A DNA stretch of 11,762 bases from Micrococcales bacterium. Its GTDB lineage: Bacteria > Actinomycetota > Actinomycetes > Actinomycetales > Dermatophilaceae. The notes under the pieces are model-generated. The model was given only the letters and a program-made list of their open reading frames with translations. It searched no databases and was not told the origin of the DNA. Of the stretch, positions 1 to 7,012 are shown piece by piece. The translations under genes and the position numbers were made by a program. Every line of letters begins with the position of its first letter. The stretch's first letter is position 1. The DNA lies in NCBI GenBank assembly GCA_030452775.1, contig JAKDLQ010000051.1, positions 1-11,762 of the forward strand. Direction: 5' to 3'.

Positions 1-2
1 CC

Positions 3-644
3 TATGGCCCCGACGGCGAGCGGCGCGGTGAGGGGATGCGAGTCTTCGTCGCGTCGTTCGCCCCCAAGCCGCGGATGCTCGTGTTCGGTGCGATCGACTT
101 CGCGGCGGCGGTGGCCAAGGTCGGCGCGTTCCTCGGCTATGTCGTCACGGTGTGCGACGCGCGGCCGGTGTTCGCGACGAAGACCCGCTTCCCGGCGGCC
201 GACGAGGTCATCGTCCGGTGGCCTCACGAGTACCTGCGCGAGGAGGCCGACGAGGGGCGGGTCGACCCCCGAACCGTCATCTGCGTGCTCACCCACGACC
301 CGAAGTTCGACGTGCCGGTCCTCGAGATCGCGCTGCGTCTCGAGCACGTCGCCTACATCGGGGCGATGGGGTCTCGGCGCACCCATGCGGATCGGCTCGA
401 TCGGCTCCGCGAGGCAGGCCTCACCGAGGAGGAGCTCGAGCGGATGAGCTCACCGATCGGGCTCGACCTCGGTGCGCGCACCCCGGAGGAGACCGCGATC
501 AGCATCGCGGCGGAGATCATCATGGACCGGTGGGGCGGCGGCGGGGACCGATTGGCCGGGCTCACCGGGCCGATCCATCACCACCATGGCCTCGATCACG
601 AGCCACCGGCCCTGCCCCATCAGGTCGGGGCCCGCCTCGGCTGA
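3..644 (+). CDS. xdhC: XdhC-family molybdenum-cofactor insertion factor, C-terminal part (5' end cut by window)
   Basis: XdhC/CoxI proteins bind molybdenum cofactor and help its sulfuration and insertion into xanthine-dehydrogenase-family enzymes. The reading frame is open to the left edge, and a full XdhC is usually about 350-400 residues, so the N-terminal CoxI-type domain lies outside. An in-frame ATG at 36 is not taken as the start because the homologous sequence (FAPKPRMLVFGA) continues through it. Visible are a Rossmann-type segment (LVFGAIDFAAAVA), the ICVLTHDPKFD motif, YIGAMGSRRTH and PIGLDLGARTPEETAISIAAEI, all typical of the XdhC C-terminal domain. The tail carries four consecutive histidines (GPIHHHHG) of unknown meaning. 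It ends 60 bp before the convergent aldo/keto reductase. The Mo-hydroxylase operon 1.3 kb away is its likely client. That link is inferred from proximity; the family call is firm. Confidence 0.93.
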   Translation, partial: YGPDGERRGEGMRVFVASFAPKPRMLVFGAIDFAAAVAKVGAFLGYVVTVCDARPVFATKTRFPAADEVIVRWPHEYLREEADEGRVDPRTVICVLTHDPKFDVPVLEIALRLEHVAYIGAMGSRRTHADRLDRLREAGLTEEELERMSSPIGLDLGARTPEETAISIAAEIIMDRWGGGGDRLAGLTGPIHHHHGLDHEPPALPHQVGARLG

Positions 645-662
645 CCCCGACCTCGGCTGACC
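635..662. repeat. 12-nt direct repeat across the xdhC stop codon
   Basis: CCTCGGCTGACC occurs at 635-646 and again at 651-662, a 16-bp period. The first copy contains the xdhC stop codon; the second supplies the left arm of the hairpin described next. It may be a small tandem duplication. Confidence 0.7.
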
Positions 663-691
663 GCCGGGGATGAGGGCCGGGCGGGCCGAGG
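651..691. terminator. Bipartite hairpin between convergent genes, probable bidirectional terminator
   Basis: CCTCGGC (651-657) pairs with GCCGAGG (685-691), and CCGCC (661-665) pairs with GGCGG (680-684). The result is a 12-bp stem interrupted by a 3-nt bulge, with a loop at 666-679. It sits just after the xdhC stop and just after the aldo/keto reductase stop on the other strand, where a terminator for both is expected. No T-tract follows, which is common in actinobacteria. Confidence 0.55.
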
Positions 692-704
692 AGGCGGCTG
701 CGGC

Positions 705-1748
705 TCAGTGCGAGCTGGAGGCTGCCCAGATGTTGATGCCGGCGTCGATCGCGTGCTCGTCGATCCTCGTCAGCTCGTCTCCCGAGAAGGCGAGGTTGTC
801 GAGCGCTCCGAGGCTGTTCTCCAGCTGCGCGACCGACGAGGCGCCGACGAGCACCGAGGTGATCCGCGCGTCGCGCAGCACCCAGGCGAGAGCGAGCTGC
901 GCCAGCGACTGGCCGCGGGCCTCCGCCAGCCGGCCCAGCGCGCGGACATGCTTCATCGTCGACTCGCGCAGCAGGTCGGGCGAGAGGGACTTGTCCTGCG
1001 CGGCCCGGGAGCCCGGTGGAACGCCCTTGAGGTACTTGTCGGTCAGCATGCCCTGCGCGAGCGGCGAGAACGCGATGCACCCGATGCCCTCCTCGCCGAG
1101 AATGCCCAACAGATCCTCCTCGACCCAGCGGTTGAGCATCGAATAGCTGGGTTGGTGGATGAGCAGCGGGGTGCCGAGCCGTCGCAGGATCGTGATCGCC
1201 TCGCGGCTGCGTGCCCCCGAGTACGAGGAGATGCCCGCATAGAGCGCCTTGCCCTGGCGCACCGCCGAATCGAGTGCGCCCATCGTCTCCTCGAGCGGCG
1301 TCGTCTCATCGAAACGGTGGCTGTAGAAGATGTCGACGTAGTCGACGCCCATCCGGGTGAGGGACTGGTCGAGTGAGCTGAGCAGGTATTTGCGGGACCC
1401 ACCGCCCTGCCCGTACGGGCCGGGCCACATGTCGTAGCCGGCCTTGGTCGTAAGGATCAGCTCGTCCCGGTGGCGCGCGAAGTCCTGAGCGAAGATCGTC
1501 CCGAAGTTGCGTTCGGCGCTGCCGTAGGGCGGCCCGTAGTTGTTGGCGAGGTCGAAATGCGTCACGCCAAGGTCGAAGGCGCGACGCAGGATGGCCCGCT
1601 GCCGCTCGAGGGGGACGTCGTCGCCGAAGTTGTGCCACAGCCCGAGCGAGACCGCGGGCAGGTCGAGCCCGCTGCGCCCGCACCGGCGGTAGGTCATCGA
1701 GTCGTAGCGCCCCCGAAGGGCCTGGTAGTCATCGGCGTGGAAGGTCAC
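705..1748 (-). CDS. mgrA: Aldo/keto reductase, L-glyceraldehyde-3-phosphate reductase (YghZ/MgrA) type
   Basis: A cytosolic NADPH-dependent reductase of aldehydes. Characterised relatives reduce L-glyceraldehyde 3-phosphate and methylglyoxal. The protein is 347 aa, the usual family length. The conserved opening GRYDSMTYRRCGRSGL and the block SLGLWHNFGD are hallmarks of this subgroup. The catalytic tetrad is visible: D66 and Y71 (FDLANNYGPPYGSAE), K102 (LTTKAGY) and H144 (FYSHRFD). The C-terminal cofactor-binding stretch includes the LVGASSVAQLENSL motif. GTG at 1748 was chosen because GGGAG lies 9 nt upstream and family homology starts near it; upstream extension would read through the intergenic inverted repeat. 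M18, in MTYRRCG, is the alternative start. The gene is divergent from the Mo-hydroxylase operon and convergent with xdhC. The exact substrate cannot be read from sequence. Confidence 0.93.
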   Translation of the reverse strand: MTFHADDYQALRGRYDSMTYRRCGRSGLDLPAVSLGLWHNFGDDVPLERQRAILRRAFDLGVTHFDLANNYGPPYGSAERNFGTIFAQDFARHRDELILTTKAGYDMWPGPYGQGGGSRKYLLSSLDQSLTRMGVDYVDIFYSHRFDETTPLEETMGALDSAVRQGKALYAGISSYSGARSREAITILRRLGTPLLIHQPSYSMLNRWVEEDLLGILGEEGIGCIAFSPLAQGMLTDKYLKGVPPGSRAAQDKSLSPDLLRESTMKHVRALGRLAEARGQSLAQLALAWVLRDARITSVLVGASSVAQLENSLGALDNLAFSGDELTRIDEHAIDAGINIWAASSSH

Positions 1749-1759
1749 TGGCCCAGTCT

Positions 1760-1817
1760 CCCGCGATTCGATGCATCTGCGCGCCGTATGTGACGTGCAG
1801 ATACATCGAATCGCGGG
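1760..1817. promoter_or_regulatory. 21-bp inverted repeat in the divergent intergenic region, candidate operator or mRNA hairpin
   Basis: Arms at 1760-1780 and 1797-1817 are inverted copies with a single mismatch (GATGCATC against GATACATC), separated by 16 nt. The region separates the aldo/keto reductase (start 1748, leftward) from the Mo-hydroxylase operon (start 1922, rightward). The left arm's outer CCC lies inside the complement of the reductase Shine-Dalgarno (1758-1762). A hairpin in that transcript, or a protein bound there, could therefore block reductase translation or initiation. A coincidental imperfect repeat of this length is unlikely. The binding protein is unknown. Confidence 0.65.
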
Positions 1818-1858
1818 CGAAGCGGGTGACTTTCGGCAAAGCCTTGAAAGCATCGGTC

Positions 1859-1874
1859 GAGTCGGGCAAGACTC
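1859..1874. promoter_or_regulatory. Short inverted repeat in the hydroxylase operon leader
   Basis: GAGTC (1859-1863) and GACTC (1870-1874) flank 6 nt. Just upstream TTGAAA (1844-1849) could act as a -35 element, but the matching -10 at about 1867-1873 (CAAGACT) is poor. Promoter placement is therefore weak; the repeat itself is exact. Confidence 0.3.
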
Positions 1875-1906
1875 ACGGGCAGGGGGATGTCGGCTGCACT
1901 CGAAGC

Positions 1907-1913
1907 AGGAGGA
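1907..1913 (+). promoter_or_regulatory. Strong ribosome binding site AGGAGGA
   Basis: A near-perfect Shine-Dalgarno 8 nt before the ATG at 1922. It fixes the start of the small-subunit gene and rules out the longer in-frame extension back to 1790, which would overlap the intergenic inverted repeat. Confidence 0.9.
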
Positions 1914-1921
1914 CTGAACAC

Positions 1922-2401
1922 ATGACCCGTATCACCGTGACCGTCGACGGGGTGGAGTACTTCGACGAGGTCGAGCCCCGGATGCTGCTCGTGCAGTATC
2001 TGCGGGAGTCGTTGGGCAAGGTCGGCACCGTCATCGGGTGCGACACGAGCAACTGCGGGGCGTGCACCGTCCATCTCGACGGGCGTAGCGTCAAGTCGTG
2101 CAACGTGCTCGCGGTCCAGGCCGACGGGCACGAGGTGACGACGATCGAGGGGCTGGCTGCGAACGGGAGCCTGCACCCGATGCAGACGGCCTTCCACGAG
2201 ACCCACGCCCTTCAGTGCGGCTACTGCACGCCGGGGATGATCATGCAGGCCTGCGACCTGCTCAAGGACAACCCCGACCCGTCCGAGCAGGAGATCCGAG
2301 AGGGCCTCGAGGGCAACCTGTGCCGGTGCACCGGCTATCACAACATCGTGCGGGCCGTGCAACAGGCGGCCGGCGCGATGCGCGAGGGGGTGGCGTCATG
2401 A
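1922..2401 (+). CDS. Mo-hydroxylase small subunit, two [2Fe-2S] clusters (CoxS-like)
   Basis: The 159-aa iron-sulfur subunit of a heterotrimeric xanthine-oxidase-family molybdenum hydroxylase. It passes electrons from the Mo site to FAD. The N-terminal plant-type ferredoxin domain has ligands C40, C45, C48 (CDTSNCGAC) and C60. The C-terminal helical domain holds the second cluster with C99, C102 (QCGYC) and C134, C136 (NLCRCTGYH). All eight cysteines are present and the length is normal for CoxS. It is the first gene of the operon; its TGA overlaps the ATG of the large subunit (ATGA at 2398), which implies translational coupling. The S-L-M order is typical of form II rather than form I (M-S-L) CO dehydrogenase clusters. 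Confidence 0.97.
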   Translation: MTRITVTVDGVEYFDEVEPRMLLVQYLRESLGKVGTVIGCDTSNCGACTVHLDGRSVKSCNVLAVQADGHEVTTIEGLAANGSLHPMQTAFHETHALQCGYCTPGMIMQACDLLKDNPDPSEQEIREGLEGNLCRCTGYHNIVRAVQQAAGAMREGVAS

Positions 2402-4890
2402 CGGTCACCGACGAGACGCAGACGCGCGAGGCCCCGGAGCTGGAGATCGGTCGGGCCCGCTTCCGCAAGGAGGACGAGCGCCTCATCACCGGGCGCAGCC
2501 GCTTCACCGACAACATGCAGCTCCCCGGCATGCTGCACCTGGCCATGGTGCGCAGCCCCTTCGCCCACGCGACCATCACCTCGATCGACACCGATGCGGC
2601 CAAGGCCGCCCCCGGCGTCATCGCCGTCGTCACCGGCGAGGACATCAAGGACATCCAGGGCGTCAACGCCAACGCGTGGCCGATCACGACCGACCAGGTC
2701 ACCCCGACTCACCTGCCCGTGGTCATCGACCACGTCGCGTGCGCGGGTGAGATCGTCGCGGTCATCGCGGCGCGTACCGAGGCGCAGGCGCGTGACGCCA
2801 TCGAGCTCGTCGACGTCGACTACGAGGAGCTGCCCGCCGTCCTCGACTCGAAGGAGGCGCTGAAGGACGAGGTGCTGGCCCATCCCGACCTCGGCACCAA
2901 CAAGTCCGCCTTCTGGCAGCTCGACTCGGCAGCCCAGGGCTCCGGCGGCGACGTCGAGGAGGCCATCGCCAAGGCCCGCACCGACGGCGTCGTCATCGAG
3001 CGGGAGTTCCGCCAGCAGCGGCTCATCCCCGCGTTCATGGAGCCGCGCTCGACCGTCGTCGACCCGACCGGGGACCAGCTGACGGTCTGGTCCGCGACGC
3101 AGGTGCCGCACATCCTGCGCTTCCTCATCGCGGCCACGACCGGGCTGCCCGAGTCGAAGCTGCGGGTCGTCGCCCCCGACGTCGGCGGCGGCTTCGGCGG
3201 CAAGCTGCAGACCACGCCGGAGGAGTTCGCGACGATCGCGGTCGCCCGGCGCCTCGGCAAGCCGTGCAAGTACACCGAGACCCGGTCCGAGTCGCTCCTT
3301 TCCGGCCACCACGGGCGTGACCAGTGGCAGAAGCTCACGCTCTCGGCCGAGAAGGACGGCACCGTGACCGGCCTCAAGGTCGAGCTCATCGCCGACCTCG
3401 GCGCCTACGTGGCGGTCATCGGCGGCGGCATCCCGGTGCTCGGCGCGTGGATGTTCAACGCTATCTACAAGTTCCCGGCATACCAGTTCAACTGCCAGAC
3501 GGTGCTGACCAACAAGGCCTGGGTGGATGCCTACCGCGGCGCAGGCCGGCCGGAGGCCACGTTCGGCATCGAGCGGATGATGGACGAGCTTGCGGCCGAG
3601 GTCGGCGTCGACCCGCTCGAGATCCGGGAGCAGAACTGGATCACCCACGAGGAGTTCCCGTTCACGACCGTGGCGGGGATGACGTACGACTCCGGCAACT
3701 ACGAGGCGGCGACCGCCAAGGCCAAGGAGCTCTTCGGCTACGACGCGCTGCGCGCGGAGCAGGCGCGGCGACGTGCCGACAAGGATCCGGTCCAGCTCGG
3801 GATCGGCGTCTCGACGTTCACCGAGATGTGTGGGCTCGCGCCGTCGAGGATCCTCGGCTCGCTCAACTACGGCGCCGGCGGCTGGGAGCACGCGAGCATC
3901 CGGATGCTGCCGACCGGCAAGGTCGAGGTCATCACCGGCTCGTCCGCGCACGGCCAGGGTCACCACACGGCGTGGAGCCAGATCGTCGCGGACCGGCTCG
4001 GCGTCGCGTTCGAGGATGTCGAGGTGCTGCACGGTGACACAGCCATCGCGCCCAAAGGCATGGACACCTACGGGTCCCGCTCGCTCGTTGTCGGCGGTGA
4101 AGCCGTCGTCCGGGCCGCGGACAAGGTCATCGAGAAGGCGAAGGTCATCGCCGCCCACCTGCTCGAGGCGAGCGCCGACGACCTGGAGTTCAGCGGCGGG
4201 CGCTTCGGGGTCAAGGGCACCGACAGGGGCCTGGCCATCGGCGAGGTGGCGCTCGCGACGTTCGCCGCGCACAACCTGCCCGACGGGGTCGAGCCGAGCC
4301 TCGACTCCGACGCGACCTACGATCCGGTCAACTTCTCCTTCCCCCACGGCACCCACCTGTGCGCGATGGAGGTCGACACCGAGACCGGTGCGACGAGCAT
4401 GCGCAGCTATGCCTGCGTCGATGACGTCGGGGTCATCGTCAACCCGCTCCTCGTCGAGGGGCAGATCCACGGCGGGCTCGTCCAGGGCATCTCGCAGGCC
4501 CTGTGGGAGGGCGCCGAGTACGACGAGAACGGCACGCTCGTCACCGGCTCCTTCGTCGACTACACCCTACCGACCGCGGCCGACACGATCAGCTTCGTCA
4601 CCGACACCACTGTCTCGCCGTCGACGACGAACACCTTGGGCACCAAGGGCGTCGGCGAGGCGGGCACGATCGCCGCGACACCGGCGGTCGTCAACGCGAT
4701 CATCGACGCGCTGCGACCGCTCGGCATCCACGACATCCAGATGCCGTGCACTCCGGAGCGGGTCTGGCAGGCGATCCAGTCGGCATCGACGCCTCCCGAG
4801 GGGGAGCGCGAGGCGGCGCCGCACTTCGACGAACGGGCGCCCAACCAGGACCCGCCCGGCGGCTCGATCACGGAAGGTGGTGCCCAGTGA
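2398..4890 (+). CDS. Mo-hydroxylase large subunit, form II CoxL-like, substrate unknown
   Basis: The 830-aa molybdopterin-cytosine-dinucleotide subunit carries the active site. The N-terminal a/b-hammerhead domain begins near RFRKEDERLITGRSRFTDN. Cofactor and active-site motifs visible are GGGFGGK (263-269), AYRGAGR (378-384), HGQGHH (518-523) and GVGEAG, with the predicted catalytic glutamate E754. Form I (true CO dehydrogenase) has AYxCSFR, with the cysteine that binds copper. Here that position is alanine in AYRGAGR, so this is a form II enzyme. Form II members are not established CO oxidisers and may act on aldehydes, purines or other heterocycles. A polar tail of about 35 residues follows the last conserved block. 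Start ATG overlaps the preceding stop; the stop overlaps the GTG of the next gene (GTGA). Confidence 0.96.
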   Translation: MTVTDETQTREAPELEIGRARFRKEDERLITGRSRFTDNMQLPGMLHLAMVRSPFAHATITSIDTDAAKAAPGVIAVVTGEDIKDIQGVNANAWPITTDQVTPTHLPVVIDHVACAGEIVAVIAARTEAQARDAIELVDVDYEELPAVLDSKEALKDEVLAHPDLGTNKSAFWQLDSAAQGSGGDVEEAIAKARTDGVVIEREFRQQRLIPAFMEPRSTVVDPTGDQLTVWSATQVPHILRFLIAATTGLPESKLRVVAPDVGGGFGGKLQTTPEEFATIAVARRLGKPCKYTETRSESLLSGHHGRDQWQKLTLSAEKDGTVTGLKVELIADLGAYVAVIGGGIPVLGAWMFNAIYKFPAYQFNCQTVLTNKAWVDAYRGAGRPEATFGIERMMDELAAEVGVDPLEIREQNWITHEEFPFTTVAGMTYDSGNYEAATAKAKELFGYDALRAEQARRRADKDPVQLGIGVSTFTEMCGLAPSRILGSLNYGAGGWEHASIRMLPTGKVEVITGSSAHGQGHHTAWSQIVADRLGVAFEDVEVLHGDTAIAPKGMDTYGSRSLVVGGEAVVRAADKVIEKAKVIAAHLLEASADDLEFSGGRFGVKGTDRGLAIGEVALATFAAHNLPDGVEPSLDSDATYDPVNFSFPHGTHLCAMEVDTETGATSMRSYACVDDVGVIVNPLLVEGQIHGGLVQGISQALWEGAEYDENGTLVTGSFVDYTLPTAADTISFVTDTTVSPSTTNTLGTKGVGEAGTIAATPAVVNAIIDALRPLGIHDIQMPCTPERVWQAIQSASTPPEGEREAAPHFDERAPNQDPPGGSITEGGAQ

Positions 4891-5744
4891 TCCCCGCATC
4901 GTTCGACTACCTCGCACCCGCCACGGCTGCCGAGGCTCTCGCGGCCCTCGCAGAGCACGGCGACGACGCCAAGGTGCTCGCGGGTGGGCAGTCGCTACTG
5001 CCCATCCTCCGGATGCGCCTCAACGCGCCCGAGGTCGTCATCGACCTCGGCAAGATCCCCGAGCTGCAAGGCATCTCGGAGGACGGCGATCACCTCGTCA
5101 TCGGAGCCATGACGACGTATGCCGCCGTGCTCGCCTCCGAGGCTGTGTCCACTCACGCTGCGCTGCTGTCCAAGGCGGTCGCCACGGTCGCCGACCCGCA
5201 GATCCGGCACCGCGGGACGGTGGGCGGCGCGCTCGTGCACGCCGACCCGGCGGGAGACGTCGGGGCGCCGGTCCTGGCTCTCGGAGCCGAGCTCGTCATC
5301 GCCGGCTCCGACGGCACGACGCGCACCGTGACGGCAGAGGACTTCTTCGAGGACCTCTTCACGACCGCCGTCGGCGAGGATGAGCTGCTCACCCAGATCC
5401 GCATCCCCAAGCACACCGGCTGGGGCGCCCACTACGAGAAGTTCGTCCGGGTCAGCCACCAGTGGTCGATCGTCGCGATCGCCGCAACGGTCCGGGTCGA
5501 GGACGGCGCGATCGCCGAAGCGAGGGTCGGTCTCACCAACATGGGGGCCACTCCGTTGCGGGTCGCAGGGGTCGAGGCCGCGCTCGTCGGGCAGCCGCCC
5601 ACGGACGAGGCGGTGCGCGCCGCCGTGGCCTCGATCGCCGACGACACCAACCCGCCGTCGGACCTCAATGGTGACTCGGGCTATCGCAAGCACCTCGCGA
5701 CGGTGCTGGCCCGGCGCGCGGTGCTCGCCGCGGCGGGGGCGTGA
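4887..5744 (+). CDS. Mo-hydroxylase medium subunit, FAD-binding (CoxM-like)
   Basis: The 285-aa flavoprotein subunit accepts electrons from the 2Fe-2S clusters and passes them to the external acceptor. The GTG start at 4887 overlaps the large-subunit stop and begins with IPASFDYLAPATAAEAL, the normal start of this family. The FAD-binding PCMH-type domain shows AGGQSLLP (32-39) and the second motif TVGGALVHADPAGD (111-124). The CO_deh_flav_C domain follows, with VRVSHQWSIVAIAA and LTNMGATPLR. The 4-nt overlap with the previous gene argues for stoichiometric co-translation. Length and motifs are intact. Whether the final acceptor is NAD, quinone or another carrier is not visible, though the CoxG-like protein next door favours a membrane acceptor. 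Confidence 0.96.
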   Translation: MIPASFDYLAPATAAEALAALAEHGDDAKVLAGGQSLLPILRMRLNAPEVVIDLGKIPELQGISEDGDHLVIGAMTTYAAVLASEAVSTHAALLSKAVATVADPQIRHRGTVGGALVHADPAGDVGAPVLALGAELVIAGSDGTTRTVTAEDFFEDLFTTAVGEDELLTQIRIPKHTGWGAHYEKFVRVSHQWSIVAIAATVRVEDGAIAEARVGLTNMGATPLRVAGVEAALVGQPPTDEAVRAAVASIADDTNPPSDLNGDSGYRKHLATVLARRAVLAAAGA

Positions 5745-5751
5745 GTCTCGA

Positions 5752-6597
5752 ATGGACCTGACACACACCTTCACGGTACCCACCGCCGTCGATGACGCCT
5801 GGGACCTCTTCATGGACCTCGAGGCGGTGGGCAACTGCTTCCCCGGAGCGACGGTGACCGAGGTGAGCGACGACGGCTTCGCCGGCTCGGTCAAGGTCAA
5901 GCTCGGCCCGATCTCGCTGGTCTACACCGGGTCCGGGTCCTTCGTCGAACGCGATGACGCCGCCCACCGGGCGGTCATCGAGGCCAAGGGCAAGGACAAG
6001 CGGGGCAACGGCACAGCCGGGGCGAATGTCGTCCTCGAGCTCACGCCCGATGGGGAGGGGACCCGCGCCGACGTGGTGACGGATCTGTCGGTGACAGGCA
6101 AGCCGGCCCAGTTCGGCCGCGGCGTGATGCAGGATGTCTCGGACAAGCTGCTCCAGGCGTTCATCGCCTGCGTCGAGCAGCAGCTCACCTCCACCTCGGC
6201 GGAGGCAGCACCCGAGCCCGCGTCGGCAGAGACGGTCAGCCCCGCGTCGGAGGAAGCGGCGCCTGGCACGACGCCTGACACGGCGGCTGGACCGGGCACG
6301 GCTGCTGCCGCGGCCGATGCGGGTGTCTCAGGGCGGTTCGACGGCTCACCACCCTCGGCGGCGAAGGCCTGGCCCGGTGGGCAGCCGCCTCCCGGGGATA
6401 CGAGCGAGACGCACACTGCGGGGACGAGCGCCAGGGGCTCGGCGGCATACAGCACCTCGAGTCGACCTGAGCAGCAGGACGCGCTCGACCTCGGCTCCGC
6501 AGTCCTGCCTGTGCTGGTGAACCGCTACGGCCGACTCGCCGCGGCCGGTCTCGTCGGCCTGGTCATCGGCTGGCTGCTCGGTCGGCGGCGCACCTGA
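5752..6597 (+). CDS. coxG: CoxG-like SRPBCC protein with C-terminal membrane anchor
   Basis: A 281-aa protein starting 7 nt after the medium-subunit stop, so the fourth gene of the operon. Residues 1 to about 148 form the CoxG-type SRPBCC domain: MDLTHTFTVP, LFMDLEAVGNCFPGATV, GPISLVYTGSG and a final long helix. Residues of about 150-255 are a low-complexity linker rich in Ala, Ser, Thr, Pro and Gly. The C-terminus (about 262-277, LAAAGLVGLVIGWLLG) is one hydrophobic helix capped by RRRT, which predicts a tail anchor with the domain on the cytoplasmic side. CoxG proteins are known to attach CO dehydrogenase to the membrane and have been reported to handle menaquinone. By analogy this protein would couple the hydroxylase to the quinone pool; that is inference here because the enzyme is form II. 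Confidence 0.9.
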   Translation: MDLTHTFTVPTAVDDAWDLFMDLEAVGNCFPGATVTEVSDDGFAGSVKVKLGPISLVYTGSGSFVERDDAAHRAVIEAKGKDKRGNGTAGANVVLELTPDGEGTRADVVTDLSVTGKPAQFGRGVMQDVSDKLLQAFIACVEQQLTSTSAEAAPEPASAETVSPASEEAAPGTTPDTAAGPGTAAAAADAGVSGRFDGSPPSAAKAWPGGQPPPGDTSETHTAGTSARGSAAYSTSSRPEQQDALDLGSAVLPVLVNRYGRLAAAGLVGLVIGWLLGRRRT

Positions 6598-6643
6598 CGC
6601 GGAGCGGCTGTGCGGCTGACGCGGATCGGTCGCGCGGCCGCGA

Positions 6644-6655
6644 TACGGTGGCTCA
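6644..6655 (+). promoter_or_regulatory. Possible leaderless -10 element for the 116-aa unknown gene
   Basis: TACGGT (6644-6649) lies 5 nt before the ATG at 6655, the spacing of an actinobacterial leaderless promoter (TANNNT then start). No convincing -35 is seen at 16-19 bp. The same TACGGT hexamer precedes the GTG of the regulator at 11025. Confidence 0.35.
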
Positions 6656-7005
6656 TGGCGAGTTACGCGCTCAATCCCGCTGCGGTCGCGCGCGCCCAGG
6701 ATCTCATCGACAAGCGGCAGTACGTGCTCGACAGCGACTGGGGCGAGGTCCAGCCGGACGCCGCCGCCCAGAACGCCTACCTTGAGCAGCACTCCTGGGA
6801 CGACTACGCCGCGTGGCACCTCGGCCTGACCAAGGGTGCCAGCGACGGGACGAAGGCGCGACACGCCTTCGTCTATGGCGACTTCCGGCGGGTCCACCGG
6901 GCGGGGCTCATCGCCTGCGTCTACCGGGCGGCGGAGTGGCGGCACAAGGACATCGAACTGGCCGCGCACGACCTGCTGCAGCGGCTCGATCGGGTGAGTG
7001 GATGA
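6655..7005 (+). CDS. Conserved small protein of unknown function
   Basis: A 116-aa soluble protein (MASYALNPAAVARAQDLIDKR...). I recall similar short proteins in actinobacteria, with the blocks YVLDSDWGEVQP, SWDDYAAWHLGLTKGA, ARHAFVYGDFRRVHRAGLIAC and AEWRHKDIELAAHDLL, but I know no function or domain name. It is rich in Trp, Tyr, His and Arg, contains one cysteine, and has no signal peptide or membrane segment. ATG at 6655 is preferred because the conserved sequence begins there. A GTG at 6610 would add 15 residues (RLTRIGRAAAIRWL) that look like translated promoter. It lies 57 bp after coxG and its stop is 7 nt before the next ATG, so it is probably co-transcribed with the winged-helix gene. 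Confidence 0.8.
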   Translation: MASYALNPAAVARAQDLIDKRQYVLDSDWGEVQPDAAAQNAYLEQHSWDDYAAWHLGLTKGASDGTKARHAFVYGDFRRVHRAGLIACVYRAAEWRHKDIELAAHDLLQRLDRVSG

Positions 7006-7012
7006 GCCGGCC

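Noticed and set aside
1749..1853. N-terminal extension of the aldo/keto reductase
   Set aside because: It would translate the intergenic inverted repeat, and the added sequence does not resemble the family. GTG 1748 has a Shine-Dalgarno.
2338..4470. 710-codon open frame on the minus strand inside the large-subunit gene
   Set aside because: It is antisense to a gene with complete conserved motifs, is rich in Arg, Val and Asp, and shows no recognisable domain. It is a typical GC-rich shadow frame.
3773..5383. 536-codon plus-strand frame across the large and medium subunit genes
   Set aside because: It is almost entirely Arg, Ser, Pro and Thr with no domain, and runs in a different frame over two intact enzyme genes.
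2398..5744. Form I carbon monoxide dehydrogenase
   Set aside because: The active loop is AYRGAGR, not AYxCSFR, and the order is S-L-M. CO oxidation should not be asserted.
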